Shown: positions 34,895 to 43,701, numbered from the stretch's first letter. The stretch is DNA of 64,000 bases from JAWKXU01 sp964468045 (GCA_964468045.1 CAYXTO010000010.1:1-64000); one strand, 5' to 3'. Numbers and translations are program-made. The notes: generated by a model from the sequence alone, not told the origin.

Positions 34895-35802
34895 AGCCCG
34901 AAGGCGCCTTTATTGCAGAGCGCATCGCGGCCCAGCATTGCCGCGAACTGCTGCGCGGCGGCGTGCGCCAGGCCGATCCGGTCAAGGAGCTGGACCGGCT
35001 GGGCGCCCGTGTCGCGGAGTTGATCGGGCCTGCGCTATCGCGGCTTTGCCCGGGCAAAAAGCTTGCGGTCCAGGTTTCGGCCGCGACCCAGTTCGCCGGC
35101 AGCGATGCGCTGATCGAAAAGCTTGGCCCGAATGCCGCCATCAACCTGGTAACGGCCGGCGAAAGCCAGGCGCCGCTGATCCTGTCGCTGCCGGCGCGAA
35201 CCGTGATCGCCTTCGTCGATCTCGCCTATGGCGGCAATGGCAATACCGACGCTCCGGCTCCCGAACGGCTCAGCGCCTCGGCCATGCTGATGGCCGAACG
35301 GATGATGCGGCCCCTCAGCGAATCCCTGGCAAGCGCGCTTGCCCCGGAAGGCGAATGCGCCATCCAGTCGCTCTGCAAGGGCATCGATCCGGAACTGCTG
35401 GCGCCGTTTGCGGAATGCAGCGTAACGGTTCTATCCCTCGAAATCGGCGACGGCAGCAGAACCTGGGAAGCCGTTCTCGGCTTTCCTGCGGCGAGCATGG
35501 CGGAACTGTTCCGCAATCGCGGCCGGAATGGCGCCGCGACGGCGAAGGGCAATCAGGTCGCCAGCCCCAAGGTGGAACCCTTCGCCGGGATCCCCCTGTC
35601 GCTGCGGGCCGTGCTGGTGGACATGGCCGTGCCCGTATCCCTGCTTTCGCAACTGAAGCCGGGGCAGGTCCTGCCCGTGGCGGTTGCCCGTAACGTACCT
35701 CTCATGGCAGGCGAGCATGTGATCGCCCACGGCACGGTTGGCGCGCTCGATGATCGCGCAGCCCTGCAATTGACCCAGATTACCGGAAACAAGGAGAATT
35801 GA
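34891..35802 (+). CDS. fliM: Flagellar motor switch protein FliM (divergent)
   Basis: 303 residues, in the fliL-fliM-fliN order. The middle domain (about 35-195) has the pattern FVDLAYGGNGN, equivalent to the FliM GGxG loop that contacts FliG. The C-terminal SpoA/FliN-like domain (about 225-300) has LRAVLVDMAVPVSLLSQLKPGQVLPV. The N-terminal LSQxEIDALL motif that binds phosphorylated CheY is absent: the protein starts MKPEGAFIAERIAAQHCREL. The start is fixed by the 4-bp overlap with fliL. Divergence is high but order and SpoA domain support the call. Confidence 0.85.
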   Translation: MKPEGAFIAERIAAQHCRELLRGGVRQADPVKELDRLGARVAELIGPALSRLCPGKKLAVQVSAATQFAGSDALIEKLGPNAAINLVTAGESQAPLILSLPARTVIAFVDLAYGGNGNTDAPAPERLSASAMLMAERMMRPLSESLASALAPEGECAIQSLCKGIDPELLAPFAECSVTVLSLEIGDGSRTWEAVLGFPAASMAELFRNRGRNGAATAKGNQVASPKVEPFAGIPLSLRAVLVDMAVPVSLLSQLKPGQVLPVAVARNVPLMAGEHVIAHGTVGALDDRAALQLTQITGNKEN

Positions 35803-35803
35803 T

Positions 35804-36079
35804 GTGTTCGACGGCGGCGATGGTCTTGCCCTGCTCAAGGATGTCGATGTGCGGCTTTCGGTCGAACTCGGCCGGGCCAACATGAAGCTCAAGGATATTC
35901 TGGCGCTCAATGAAGACAGCGTCGTCATGCTCGAGCGGCTGACTGACGAACCGCTCGACGTTCTGGTCAACGGCAAGGTGATCGCCAAGGCCGAGATCGT
36001 GACGGAAGGCGGACGCTTCGGCATGCGGATCGTGGAACTCGCCAACGGCGCTCGCGCGCCTTCGGAGGCCGCCGCCTGA
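35804..36079 (+). CDS. fliN: Flagellar motor switch protein FliN
   Basis: A 91-residue SpoA-domain protein (LKDVDVRLSVELGRANMKLK; LDVLVNGKVIAKAEIV). It is much shorter than E. coli FliN (137) because the N-terminal extension is missing. The start is a GTG at 35804 behind AAGGAG. It forms the C-ring base with FliM. The 3' end overlaps the fliO ATG by one base. Confidence 0.93.
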   Translation: MFDGGDGLALLKDVDVRLSVELGRANMKLKDILALNEDSVVMLERLTDEPLDVLVNGKVIAKAEIVTEGGRFGMRIVELANGARAPSEAAA

Positions 36080-36360
36080 TGTTCTGGTACATTCTCAAGC
36101 TGCTGGTCCTGCTGCCGCTGATCGGCCTGCTTATCTGGGGGAGCCTCAAGCTTGCCCAACGCATGCAATCGCGCCTTGGCGCGGCCGCTGGCGGAGCCAA
36201 GGCGGTGCGGGTCGTGGAAACCACCATGCTTTCCCCCACTCTCAAGCTCGCGGTGATCGAGTTTCACGGTCGCGAGATTCTGGTATCGGTATCGCGGCAG
36301 GGCCTTACCCGCCTGGCGGAAGCGCCTGCGCGCCCGGTAATCGCCGGAGACGCTGAATGA
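36079..36360 (+). CDS. fliO: Flagellar biosynthetic protein FliO
   Basis: A 93-residue export-gate assembly factor. The first 25 residues form one membrane helix (YILKLLVLLPLIGLLIWGSL), followed by a short cytoplasmic beta domain (VRVVETTMLSPTLKLAVIEF and GREILVSVSRQGL). It lies between fliN and fliP, overlapping both. Confidence 0.88.
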   Translation: MFWYILKLLVLLPLIGLLIWGSLKLAQRMQSRLGAAAGGAKAVRVVETTMLSPTLKLAVIEFHGREILVSVSRQGLTRLAEAPARPVIAGDAE

Positions 36361-37109
36361 AGCGCCTTGCCCTTTCCATTGCGTTCGGCCTGACGCTCCT
36401 GCCCGCCACGGCTTTCGCGCAGAGCGCGATCCCGGGCGCACTGGATCGCGCTTTCCAGAATATCGGCGGCGCACAAGGCTCCGGCCTCAGCATGTCGCTG
36501 CAGCTGCTCCTCATCATGGGGCTGCTCACTATCCTGCCCGGGTTGCTGCTCATGATGACGAGCTTCACCCGGATCCTGGTGGTGCTCTCGATCCTTCGTC
36601 ACGCCCTCGGGCTCCAGCAGTCCCCGCCCAACCAGGTCCTGATCGGCCTGTCCCTGTTTCTTTCGCTGTTCATCATGGCGCCCACGCTCGAGCAGGTGAA
36701 TACCAAGGCGATCGCGCCCTATGCGGCCGGTCAGGTCAATGCGGAACAGGCCATCGCGACTGCCGGAACGGAATTCCATTCCTTCATGATGCGCCAGACC
36801 CGCAAGCAGGATCTGGCCATGTTCGCCGAGATGGCCAAGGCGCCGAAATTCGCGTCGCCCAAGGATGTGCCGTTCTCCATCCTGCTGCCGGCCTTCGTCA
36901 CCAGCGAGCTCAAGACGGCATTCCAGATCGGCTTCATGCTCTTCCTGCCGTTCCTGGTGATCGACCTTGTCGTGTCCAGCGTCTTGATGTCGCTGGGTAT
37001 GATGATGATGTCGCCCACCATCATCTCCCTGCCATTCAAGCTCCTGCTCTTCGTCCTGGTGGATGGCTGGGCGCTGCTGATGGGTTCTCTCGCTGCAAGC
37101 TTCGGGTAG
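36357..37109 (+). CDS. fliP: Flagellar export gate protein FliP
   Basis: 250 residues with a cleavable signal peptide (LALSIAFGLTLLPATAFAQS) and four helices. The signature MMTSFTRILVVLSILRHALG and the block PFLVIDLVVSSVLMSLGMMMM are intact. It forms the export pore with FliQ and FliR. It overlaps fliO by 4 bp; fliQ follows after 5 bp. Confidence 0.96.
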   Translation: MKRLALSIAFGLTLLPATAFAQSAIPGALDRAFQNIGGAQGSGLSMSLQLLLIMGLLTILPGLLLMMTSFTRILVVLSILRHALGLQQSPPNQVLIGLSLFLSLFIMAPTLEQVNTKAIAPYAAGQVNAEQAIATAGTEFHSFMMRQTRKQDLAMFAEMAKAPKFASPKDVPFSILLPAFVTSELKTAFQIGFMLFLPFLVIDLVVSSVLMSLGMMMMSPTIISLPFKLLLFVLVDGWALLMGSLAASFG

Positions 37110-37114
37110 TTGCC

Positions 37115-37387
37115 ATGGAAGAGCTTTCCCTTCTCCTGTCCCTGGCCGACAGGATGCTGTGGGTGACGGCGCTGGTCGCCGCGCCGGTCCTGCTGTCCAG
37201 CCTTGCGGTCGGCGTGGTGATCGGCATCATCCAGGCAGCCACCTCGGTCAACGAGCAGACCCTCACCTTCGTGCCGAAACTTGCGTCCATCGCACTTGTT
37301 CTGGTCATCTTCGGCGCCTCGATGATGGGGCTGCTCGGCGATTTCACGCAGGACATCTTCACCGAGATCGCCCGGATCGGCAAATGA
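37115..37387 (+). CDS. fliQ: Flagellar export gate protein FliQ
   Basis: 90 residues, two helices (MLWVTALVAAPVLLSSLAVG and SIALVLVIFGASMMGLLGDF) joined by the conserved IIQAATSVNEQTLTFVPK. It overlaps fliR by 4 bp (ATGA). Confidence 0.95.
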   Translation: MEELSLLLSLADRMLWVTALVAAPVLLSSLAVGVVIGIIQAATSVNEQTLTFVPKLASIALVLVIFGASMMGLLGDFTQDIFTEIARIGK

Positions 37388-38166
37388 TCGGGATCGATTT
37401 CGGCTTCGGCGCGCTGGAAGGCGAATTGTGGCGAGTGATCTTCGCCATGACCCGGATTGGCGCGGCCCTGCTGGCGGCGCCCTTTTTCGGCGCGGCCAGC
37501 GTGCCGATGCAATTGCGCGTGGCAATCACCGGCGCGGTCGCCGTGATGGTCTGCGCGTGGACGCCGCTGCAGGCCCCTCCCGCCATGCTGTCCTTCGCCG
37601 GGCTGATCACGATTGCCGGCGAGGTTCTGATCGGGCTGGCGCTCGGCTTCGTGCTGCAGATCATCTTCGCGGCCCCGGTAATGGCGGCGGAGGTCATCAG
37701 CGGCACGATGGGCCTCAGCATGGCAACGGCGGTGGACCCCGCCACGGGGGAAGGCTCCACCGCGCTCGGACAGTACTTCTCGGTGGTGCTCGCCCTGATC
37801 TTCCTGACCCTGGGCGGCCACTTGCACTGGCTCTCGCTGGTGATCGACAGCTACCAGGTATTCCCGCCGGGAGAGACCTGGCTGGGCGTCGACAAGATCG
37901 AGCAGATTCTCGGCTTCACCGGGGAAATGTTCGCTACCGCCATTGCCATCGCCTTGCCCGTCACCTTCGTCCTGTTGGTGGTACAACTGCTGACCGGCGT
38001 GCTCAGCCGTTCGGCCCCTTCGCTCAATCTCTTCGCGCTTGGCCTGCCGGCGGGCGTGCTGGCAGGGATCGCGGCGCTGATCGCCGCTTTGCCGCTCGTC
38101 ACGGGGCAGCTGATGGAACTGAGCCGTACCGCGGTGGAAAATAGCGCGAGCTTGCTGGTACGATGA
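37384..38166 (+). CDS. fliR: Flagellar export gate protein FliR
   Basis: 260 residues with six or so helices. Conserved parts include FAMTRIGAALLAAPFFGAAS, the GLALGFVLQIIFAAPVMAAE region and the C-terminal ALPVTFVLLVVQLLTGVLSR. I chose the ATG at 37384, in 4-bp overlap with fliQ; the longer open frame upstream runs through fliQ. It overlaps flhB by 4 bp. Confidence 0.94.
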   Translation: MIGIDFGFGALEGELWRVIFAMTRIGAALLAAPFFGAASVPMQLRVAITGAVAVMVCAWTPLQAPPAMLSFAGLITIAGEVLIGLALGFVLQIIFAAPVMAAEVISGTMGLSMATAVDPATGEGSTALGQYFSVVLALIFLTLGGHLHWLSLVIDSYQVFPPGETWLGVDKIEQILGFTGEMFATAIAIALPVTFVLLVVQLLTGVLSRSAPSLNLFALGLPAGVLAGIAALIAALPLVTGQLMELSRTAVENSASLLVR

Positions 38167-39302
38167 GCGGGGACAGCGGCGAGAAGACTTTTGCGCCAAC
38201 CCAGAAGCGGCGCCAGGACGCCGCCCGCAAGGGTGACGTCCTGCGCTCGCGCGAGCTTGCCACCGCCGTTGCCATGCTGGTCGGCGCGGCGTGGCTCAAA
38301 TTTGCCGGTCCCTGGCTGCTTTCCGGGCTGGAGCAGGTCTCCCGCATCGGCTTCGACTGGGATAGAGCCGCGCTGGATTCCTTTTCTCCGAGCACGATCG
38401 TGCTCCCGATGATGATGGCGGTCCTGCCGCCGGTCATCACCCTGGCCGGCGTCGTGATGATCGCCACGGTCGCATCCCAGCTTGCATTTGGCGAAGGCCG
38501 TTTCCTTGGGACCAACCTTGCGCCCAAAGCATCCCGGCTCGATCCGATCGCGGGGCTCAAGCGCATGTTCGGCCCCACCGGCTGGATCGAAATGGTCAAG
38601 GGCATCGCCAAGGTCGCGGTCCTTGGAACGATCGCCTATTTCTGGACGACCAGCCATGTGAATATGCTTTCAGGCATCGCCCACGGCCAGCTCATTCCGC
38701 AGCTTATCCTGGCGTGGGATGCCATAACCTCGCTGCTGTTCGCACTGACGGCCGGCCTTATCCTGATCGCGCTGGTCGATGTGCCCGTCCAGATGCTGCG
38801 GCGCCTGAACCGGCTGAAGATGAGCCATCAGGAAATGCGCGACGAGCACAAGGAATCGGAAGGCTCCCCGGAACGCAGGGCCGCGCAACGGCAGCGGCAG
38901 CGCGAGCTCGCCATGGGTTCGGTCGGGGCCGCCATGCGCGAAGCGCAATTCGTCATCACCAACCCGACGCACTTCGCGGTCGCGCTCACCTACGATCCGA
39001 CCAGGGCGGCCGCCCCTATCGTCCTTGCCAAGGGTCGCGGCGAAAAGGCCCTGGCGATGCGCGAACTGGCTGCGGAACTCGAAGTGCCGATGCTCGAATA
39101 CCCGGCGCTGGCCCGCTCGATCTATTACACCACCCGGGAAAAGCAGATCATCCGCGAGGAGCTTTATTCCGCGGTCGCCAGCGTGCTCGCCTTCGTGTTC
39201 TCGCTGAAGCGGGGCGAACGACCGGCGGCGCCGCTGATCTATGTTCCGATCGAATTGCGCTTCGACACCGACGGTCGCCCGGATCCTCAGGCCAGCACTT
39301 AA
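38163..39302 (+). CDS. flhB: Flagellar export switch protein FlhB
   Basis: 379 residues. It begins SGEKTFAPTQKRRQDAARKG, then has four membrane helices (about 30-210). The cytoplasmic domain carries the autocleavage site NPTH at 267-270, so substrate switching from rod/hook to filament should work with FliK. The last gene of the fli export block. fliD starts 30 bp later. Confidence 0.95.
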   Translation: MSGDSGEKTFAPTQKRRQDAARKGDVLRSRELATAVAMLVGAAWLKFAGPWLLSGLEQVSRIGFDWDRAALDSFSPSTIVLPMMMAVLPPVITLAGVVMIATVASQLAFGEGRFLGTNLAPKASRLDPIAGLKRMFGPTGWIEMVKGIAKVAVLGTIAYFWTTSHVNMLSGIAHGQLIPQLILAWDAITSLLFALTAGLILIALVDVPVQMLRRLNRLKMSHQEMRDEHKESEGSPERRAAQRQRQRELAMGSVGAAMREAQFVITNPTHFAVALTYDPTRAAAPIVLAKGRGEKALAMRELAAELEVPMLEYPALARSIYYTTREKQIIREELYSAVASVLAFVFSLKRGERPAAPLIYVPIELRFDTDGRPDPQAST

Positions 39303-39332
39303 GTGTAGCCGCAATCGGCCGTTCTTGAATCC

Positions 39333-40760
39333 ATGACCACAACCTCGGCGACATCTTCCCTCGTTACCGCGCTCGGCGGCGGCAGCGGCATCGACATGGC
39401 GGCACTCGCCAGCAATCTGGCGCAAGCGCAGTTCGCCGCCAAGATCGATCGCCTGGCCAGCCAGAGCGAGGCGCTGGAAAAGAAGATCTCGACCGCATCG
39501 ACGCTGAAAAGCCAGTTGTCGCAGCTTGCCAGTGCGCTCGGCGAGCGCGTGCGCACAGGCGATCTTGCCCCGGCACCGGTGATCAACAATTCGGCCGTCG
39601 CGCAGGTCACGCGTTCGACGCTCACCAAGCCGTCAGGCAGCTATACGTTGGAAGTATCGGCGCTGGCGACCACCCAGACGCTGACCGGGCCGCCCTATGC
39701 AGCGGCGACCACTCCGGTCGGCTCCGGCACGCTCACCCTGCGTTTCGGCAATACCTCCGCCAGCGGCTTCACCGAGGACACTTCCCACGCGGCGGTGAAC
39801 ATCACGATTCCCACCGGCGCGACACTGGCCACCGTGGCCAGCGCGATCAACGGGGCCAAGGCCGGCGTTTCCGCCTATGTCACTCAGGGTGCGAACGGGG
39901 CGCAGCTGGTCCTGAAAGGGGCGGAAGGCGCGGCCAACGGCTTCATCCTGGAAGCGACGGAAACCGTGGGCGAAGAAGGGCTGGCCGCCCTTGCCTGGCA
40001 ACCGCCGGGGGGAGATCCCGCGCGCCTCCTGGCGACATCGGGGGATGCCCAATTCCTGCTCGACGGCGTGGCCATGACCTCACCCAAGAACCAGGTGGGA
40101 GAGGTCGCGCCCGGTCTGTCGCTGACCCTTACCGGCACCAACAGCGGAAACCCGGCCAAGATCAGCTTCAGCGATCCTGCGGCCAGCATCACGTCCGCGA
40201 TGCAGGATCTGCTATCGGCCTTCAACGAGATCCTCGGCACGCTCAACGCGGCGGTCGATCCCAAGACGGGGGAGCTCTCCCGCGATGACGGCGCGCGCAA
40301 TCTGCGGCGGCAATTGACGGGCCTGCCGGGCACGGTAGTGATGCCTCTCGCGACCGGGGGCGCACCATCCACCTTCGCCGATCTGGGCCTGGCTCTCCAG
40401 CGTGACGGAACGTTCCGCCTTGATACGGCACGCCTGCAAGCCACCCTGGCGCGGGATCCCGAAGGCACGGCGGCGATGTTCACCAACGGGCTGCACGGCA
40501 TCTTTGCCACGGTCGACAAGCTCGCGCGCAACGCGTCTCTCACCACAGAGGGTTCAGGTGCGCTAGGCCGATCGATCACCCTCTACCAGACGCAGCTGAG
40601 CAGGGTCACCAACGACAACACCAAGATCGCGGAGCAGCAGGAAGCGTTGCGCGCACGCCTGGCCGCGCAGTTCTCCTCCGCGGATACGCGGATCGGTTCT
40701 TCCAAATCGACGCTTTCCTTCCTCCAGGCGCAAGTCGCCATGTGGACGAAGGACAATTGA
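39333..40760 (+). CDS. fliD: Filament cap protein FliD
   Basis: 475 residues. The N-terminal FliD domain has LGGGSGIDMAALASNLAQAQ and the C-terminal domain ends in a long coiled coil (ITLYQTQLSRVTNDNTKIAE and QQEALRARLAAQFSSADTRI). It caps the filament and folds flagellin. fliS follows after 1 bp. Confidence 0.94.
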   Translation: MTTTSATSSLVTALGGGSGIDMAALASNLAQAQFAAKIDRLASQSEALEKKISTASTLKSQLSQLASALGERVRTGDLAPAPVINNSAVAQVTRSTLTKPSGSYTLEVSALATTQTLTGPPYAAATTPVGSGTLTLRFGNTSASGFTEDTSHAAVNITIPTGATLATVASAINGAKAGVSAYVTQGANGAQLVLKGAEGAANGFILEATETVGEEGLAALAWQPPGGDPARLLATSGDAQFLLDGVAMTSPKNQVGEVAPGLSLTLTGTNSGNPAKISFSDPAASITSAMQDLLSAFNEILGTLNAAVDPKTGELSRDDGARNLRRQLTGLPGTVVMPLATGGAPSTFADLGLALQRDGTFRLDTARLQATLARDPEGTAAMFTNGLHGIFATVDKLARNASLTTEGSGALGRSITLYQTQLSRVTNDNTKIAEQQEALRARLAAQFSSADTRIGSSKSTLSFLQAQVAMWTKDN

Positions 40761-40761
40761 T

Positions 40762-41142
40762 ATGCTTGCGGGAAAAGATCCCTATAGCGCCTACCAGCGG
40801 GTGGAATTCGACGCGCGCGTGAATGGCGCGACCTCCGGCCAGCTCGTCCAGATCTGCTATGATCAGCTGATTTCGGCGCTCAGCACTGCACTGCTCGCCA
40901 ACGAGAGGAAGGACGCGACCCTGAAAAGCGGGTCGCTGACCCGCGCCCTGACGTCGCTTACCGCGCTTCAGATGGGGATCGATCGGGACAACGAAATGGC
41001 TGAAACCCTCTCCGGCTTCTACGGGGTGGCACGCAAGTCGATTCTGGAAAGCTCGATCAATTTCGACCCGGAATGCCTGCGCACGATCCGCGAGGATTTC
41101 ACCGATATCCGTAACGCGCTGTTCCCTTCCAGCATCAACTGA
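40762..41142 (+). CDS. fliS: Flagellin chaperone FliS
   Basis: A 126-residue four-helix bundle (YSAYQRVEFDARVNGATSGQ; LVQICYDQLISALSTALLA). It binds the flagellin C-terminus before export. No fliT-like gene follows; the next gene is a diguanylate cyclase. Confidence 0.92.
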   Translation: MLAGKDPYSAYQRVEFDARVNGATSGQLVQICYDQLISALSTALLANERKDATLKSGSLTRALTSLTALQMGIDRDNEMAETLSGFYGVARKSILESSINFDPECLRTIREDFTDIRNALFPSSIN

Positions 41143-41263
41143 TCACAACGTCGGGAAATGCCGGGAAGTTCGGATCTCCGGACCTTTCCGGTATGGCGAC
41201 ACGTATGGATCAGGCTCGCTCGATCAAATGCGCGAAATCTTGAATTTATTGGTAAAACTTGCC

Positions 41264-41290
41264 TAAAATTCTCGGTGAAATTGCCGTTTA
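41264..41290 (+). promoter_or_regulatory. Sigma-28-like promoter at the cyclase start
   Basis: TAAAATTC, 11 nt, then GCCGTTTA gives TAAA-N15-GCCG with exact FliA spacing. The -10 ends 7 bp before the ATG at 41298, so a transcript would be nearly leaderless. It overlaps the 5' part of the longer open frame (TTG at 41259), which argues for the shorter start if real. A chance match in AT-richer DNA is possible. Confidence 0.35.
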
Positions 41291-41297
41291 CTATGGC

Positions 41298-42425
41298 ATG
41301 ACAGCCTATGATTGCGATCTGAAGCCGCAAAAGAAGCGGGTAAGGGAATGGTTTGGTTTCGGTCGGGGGACCGAAAGCGAACCTGAACAGCTTGCCACGC
41401 TTTGCAACAGCCTGCGCGTTGCTTGCCCGGGTTCCCGGGCGGAACGGATCGCCTCGATGGCGGAATTCCTGCTGCGCTACGAACTGGACGTGAATCCGTT
41501 CACCCTCGCGATCGCGTTCGACTATCTCACCGATTCCGATCCCATGCTGGTGCGGCTGATCGACCAGCGCGAGGACATGGGCGAGCCCATCACGCTGGAA
41601 TGGCTTGAAAAGATCTGTCGCGACAGCAGCCGCGATCCTGGCCTGGCCATGCTGACCAAGCTGATCGACAAGCTCGAAAAAGGCATCGACGCCTTTGGCG
41701 AGACGGCCAGCGCGGCTCGCACCGCCACCCGTGAATATGGCTCCGCTCTGGAAGAACATGCGGAGAAGCTGGAGGTTTCGCAAACCCCGGAAGTTCCGAT
41801 CGGCGACCTGATCAAGCTGATCCGCACGATGGTGGCCAGAACGGTCGACATGGAAAAGGAACTGAGCCGCAGCGAACGCCAGACCCAGGCCCTGCGCCGG
41901 AGCCTGGAAGATGCGCGCCGCTCCGCCAATGAAGATTATCTCACCGGACTGCCCAATCGCCGCGCCTTCGAGAAAATATTCGCGGCCGAGCACCGTGAGG
42001 CAAGGGCCGCGCTCGATCCGCTGGTCGTGGCCTTCTGCGACATCGACCTGTTCAAGCGGATCAACGACGCGCATGGCCATGACACCGGAGATCGTGTGCT
42101 GAAGGCCGTGGCGGAAAAGCTTTCCTGCATATCGACCGACCGGTGCTTCGTGGCGCGGCACGGGGGCGAGGAATTCGTCATCCTGTTCCGCGGCAAGACG
42201 CTGGAAGAAGCATCCCAGCTGCTCGACAAGGCGCGGGAAGAGCTTGCTTCGCGCCGAATGATCGACCGCAAGACCAAGGAGCCCATCGGCAGGGTATCGT
42301 TCTCGGCCGGAATGGCGGATGTGTTTGCATTCCCCAATCCGCGCGCGGCCCTGAAGGCGGCGGATGCTGCGCTTTACCAGGCCAAGGAACTTGGACGGAA
42401 CCAGATCGCGCTCGCCATGAACTGA
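41298..42425 (+). CDS. Diguanylate cyclase (GGDEF domain)
   Basis: 375 residues from the ATG at 41298; a TTG at 41259 would add 13. The N-terminal 170 residues are helical and not a known sensor to me, followed by a coiled coil (about 170-215) and a GGDEF domain starting DYLTGLPNRRAFEKIF. The active-site motif is GGEEF (289-293), so it should make cyclic-di-GMP. The RxxD inhibitory site just upstream is not conserved, suggesting no product inhibition. Its place inside the flagellar locus after fliS implies a link between filament completion and c-di-GMP level. Confidence 0.88.
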   Translation: MTAYDCDLKPQKKRVREWFGFGRGTESEPEQLATLCNSLRVACPGSRAERIASMAEFLLRYELDVNPFTLAIAFDYLTDSDPMLVRLIDQREDMGEPITLEWLEKICRDSSRDPGLAMLTKLIDKLEKGIDAFGETASAARTATREYGSALEEHAEKLEVSQTPEVPIGDLIKLIRTMVARTVDMEKELSRSERQTQALRRSLEDARRSANEDYLTGLPNRRAFEKIFAAEHREARAALDPLVVAFCDIDLFKRINDAHGHDTGDRVLKAVAEKLSCISTDRCFVARHGGEEFVILFRGKTLEEASQLLDKAREELASRRMIDRKTKEPIGRVSFSAGMADVFAFPNPRAALKAADAALYQAKELGRNQIALAMN

Positions 42426-42656
42426 CCGGCGGCTAGCCTCCGTTCCAGATTCTCGGTCGACGTTTCTCCCCGGATGCCCCGCATCAGGGGAACAATTCCG
42501 CGCCCGGCATGTTGAAGGGTCTTATGACCACAACAAATCGGTGCGGAGGCGACCGCTTTTGGCACTCATCGACCGGCGGGAACGATTTATGCTAAGCTCC
42601 CTCACACAAGAGCTCAAGGCGGGTTTGCGTAGAACAACAGTGAAGGGAAGAGGCGT
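42426..42656. other. Spacer without recognised features
   Basis: 231 bp between the cyclase stop and the next GTG. I see no gene, strong hairpin or consensus flagellar promoter. A TGGCAC at 42556 lacks a -12 partner. Confidence 0.5.
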
Positions 42657-43079
42657 GTGAAGCAGGATTCACCCGCTTCGCTTCCCTCCGGGTTATGGCT
42701 GAGGGAAGTGAAACGCCTGCACGCGCATTGCGCGCGCGAGGCTCCGTCGTTCGATGATCGGGCCATCCGCAAGGCGTTCCACCTGGCAAAATTGTGTCCG
42801 CGACCGCTGCGCCCCCTGCTGATTCCGCTTGTTTCGGAAGACGAGCTGGAAGCGCTTCTGGAGGAAGGCCTTCACCAGGCAGCGGCGGAAATGGTGACAA
42901 GGCAGCATGTCACCCTGACGCAGCATGCATCTCGTTCAGGCCGATACGGCGCCACGATGCAGATGGACCCGTATCGCAAGTTCGAATTCGAAGGTGTTTC
43001 AAAGGCGCTGGCAATCATCGGCGCCTGGTCCGGATTTCTTACAGAGACGCGGCCATCCCGGGCTGCGACTGGCTCGTAA
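42657..43079 (+). CDS. Hypothetical protein in flagellar locus
   Basis: 140 residues from a GTG behind GAAGGGAAGAGG. It is soluble, with alternating helices (GLWLREVKRLHAHCAREAPS; PLVSEDELEALLEEGLHQAA). I do not recognise a family. It lies just after the diguanylate cyclase on the same strand, and its 3' end overlaps by 41 bp the convergent response-regulator gene. Codon use looks native. Confidence 0.65.
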   Translation: MKQDSPASLPSGLWLREVKRLHAHCAREAPSFDDRAIRKAFHLAKLCPRPLRPLLIPLVSEDELEALLEEGLHQAAAEMVTRQHVTLTQHASRSGRYGATMQMDPYRKFEFEGVSKALAIIGAWSGFLTETRPSRAATGS

Positions 43080-43701
43080 ACGGGTAGTGTACATCATCGA
43101 GATCGGCTTCCAGACCGACCCGGATCGCCGCACTGGTGGATGAAACCTGCAGCTTCTGGATGAGGCTGAAGCGATAGTCCTCTATGGTCCGCGGACTCAG
43201 GCCGAAGGCGTTTGCCATGCTCTTGTTGGAATGGCCTTCCATCAGGAGTTGCAGGACTTCCTTCTCCCGCTTCGTCAATTGATCAACCAGGAAACGCGCG
43301 TGCTGCTTGCGCGCCAGCGCCGCACCCTTCCGGTCGAGGAAATTCTGGCAGAATCTGCAGGCATCCAGCAATTCGATCTCGGTAAAGGGCCAGGCCAGGT
43401 AATCCACCACCCCCTGATGAACCGCGCGGACTATGGCGGAGGGCGCCGGATCTTCGCAGAACAGGATAACGGGAAGCCAGATATCAGCGGACTGGAGACG
43501 AACGATCAGGTCTTCGGTGCTGCTTCCGCCGCTATTCACCAATATCACGCCCTCCGCAGGCCGTGCGGCGACAAGCTCTTCCACATCCTCGTAGATTTCA
43601 GCGTGGCCGCCATTGCTGGCAGCCATGCGGGCGATCTGCGCCCTCACCCGATGATCGAGGTCGACCACATGAATTGTCGACGCAACCAGTCCTGCCGCCA
43701 T
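43039..43701 (-). CDS. Atypical LuxR-family response regulator
   Basis: 220 residues. The receiver-like domain (about 8-120) has VVDLD at 12-16, but Asn56 (VILVNSGGS) stands where the phospho-acceptor Asp belongs, and Trp104 (YLAWPF) replaces the conserved Lys. Conventional phosphorylation is therefore not expected. The C-terminal LuxR-type helix-turn-helix (142-177) is intact: LTKREKEVLQLLMEGHSNKS and GLSPRTIEDYR. It is downstream of fliA on the same strand with a 228-bp gap. It resembles FixJ in layout. Targets are unknown, with the flagellar locus the natural guess. Confidence 0.85.
   Translation of the reverse strand: MAAGLVASTIHVVDLDHRVRAQIARMAASNGGHAEIYEDVEELVAARPAEGVILVNSGGSSTEDLIVRLQSADIWLPVILFCEDPAPSAIVRAVHQGVVDYLAWPFTEIELLDACRFCQNFLDRKGAALARKQHARFLVDQLTKREKEVLQLLMEGHSNKSMANAFGLSPRTIEDYRFSLIQKLQVSSTSAAIRVGLEADLDDVHYPFTSQSQPGMAASL

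Noticed and set aside
42555..42572. TGGCAC upstream of the hypothetical gene at 42657
   Set aside because: There is no GC at the -12 position, so it is not a sigma-54 promoter.
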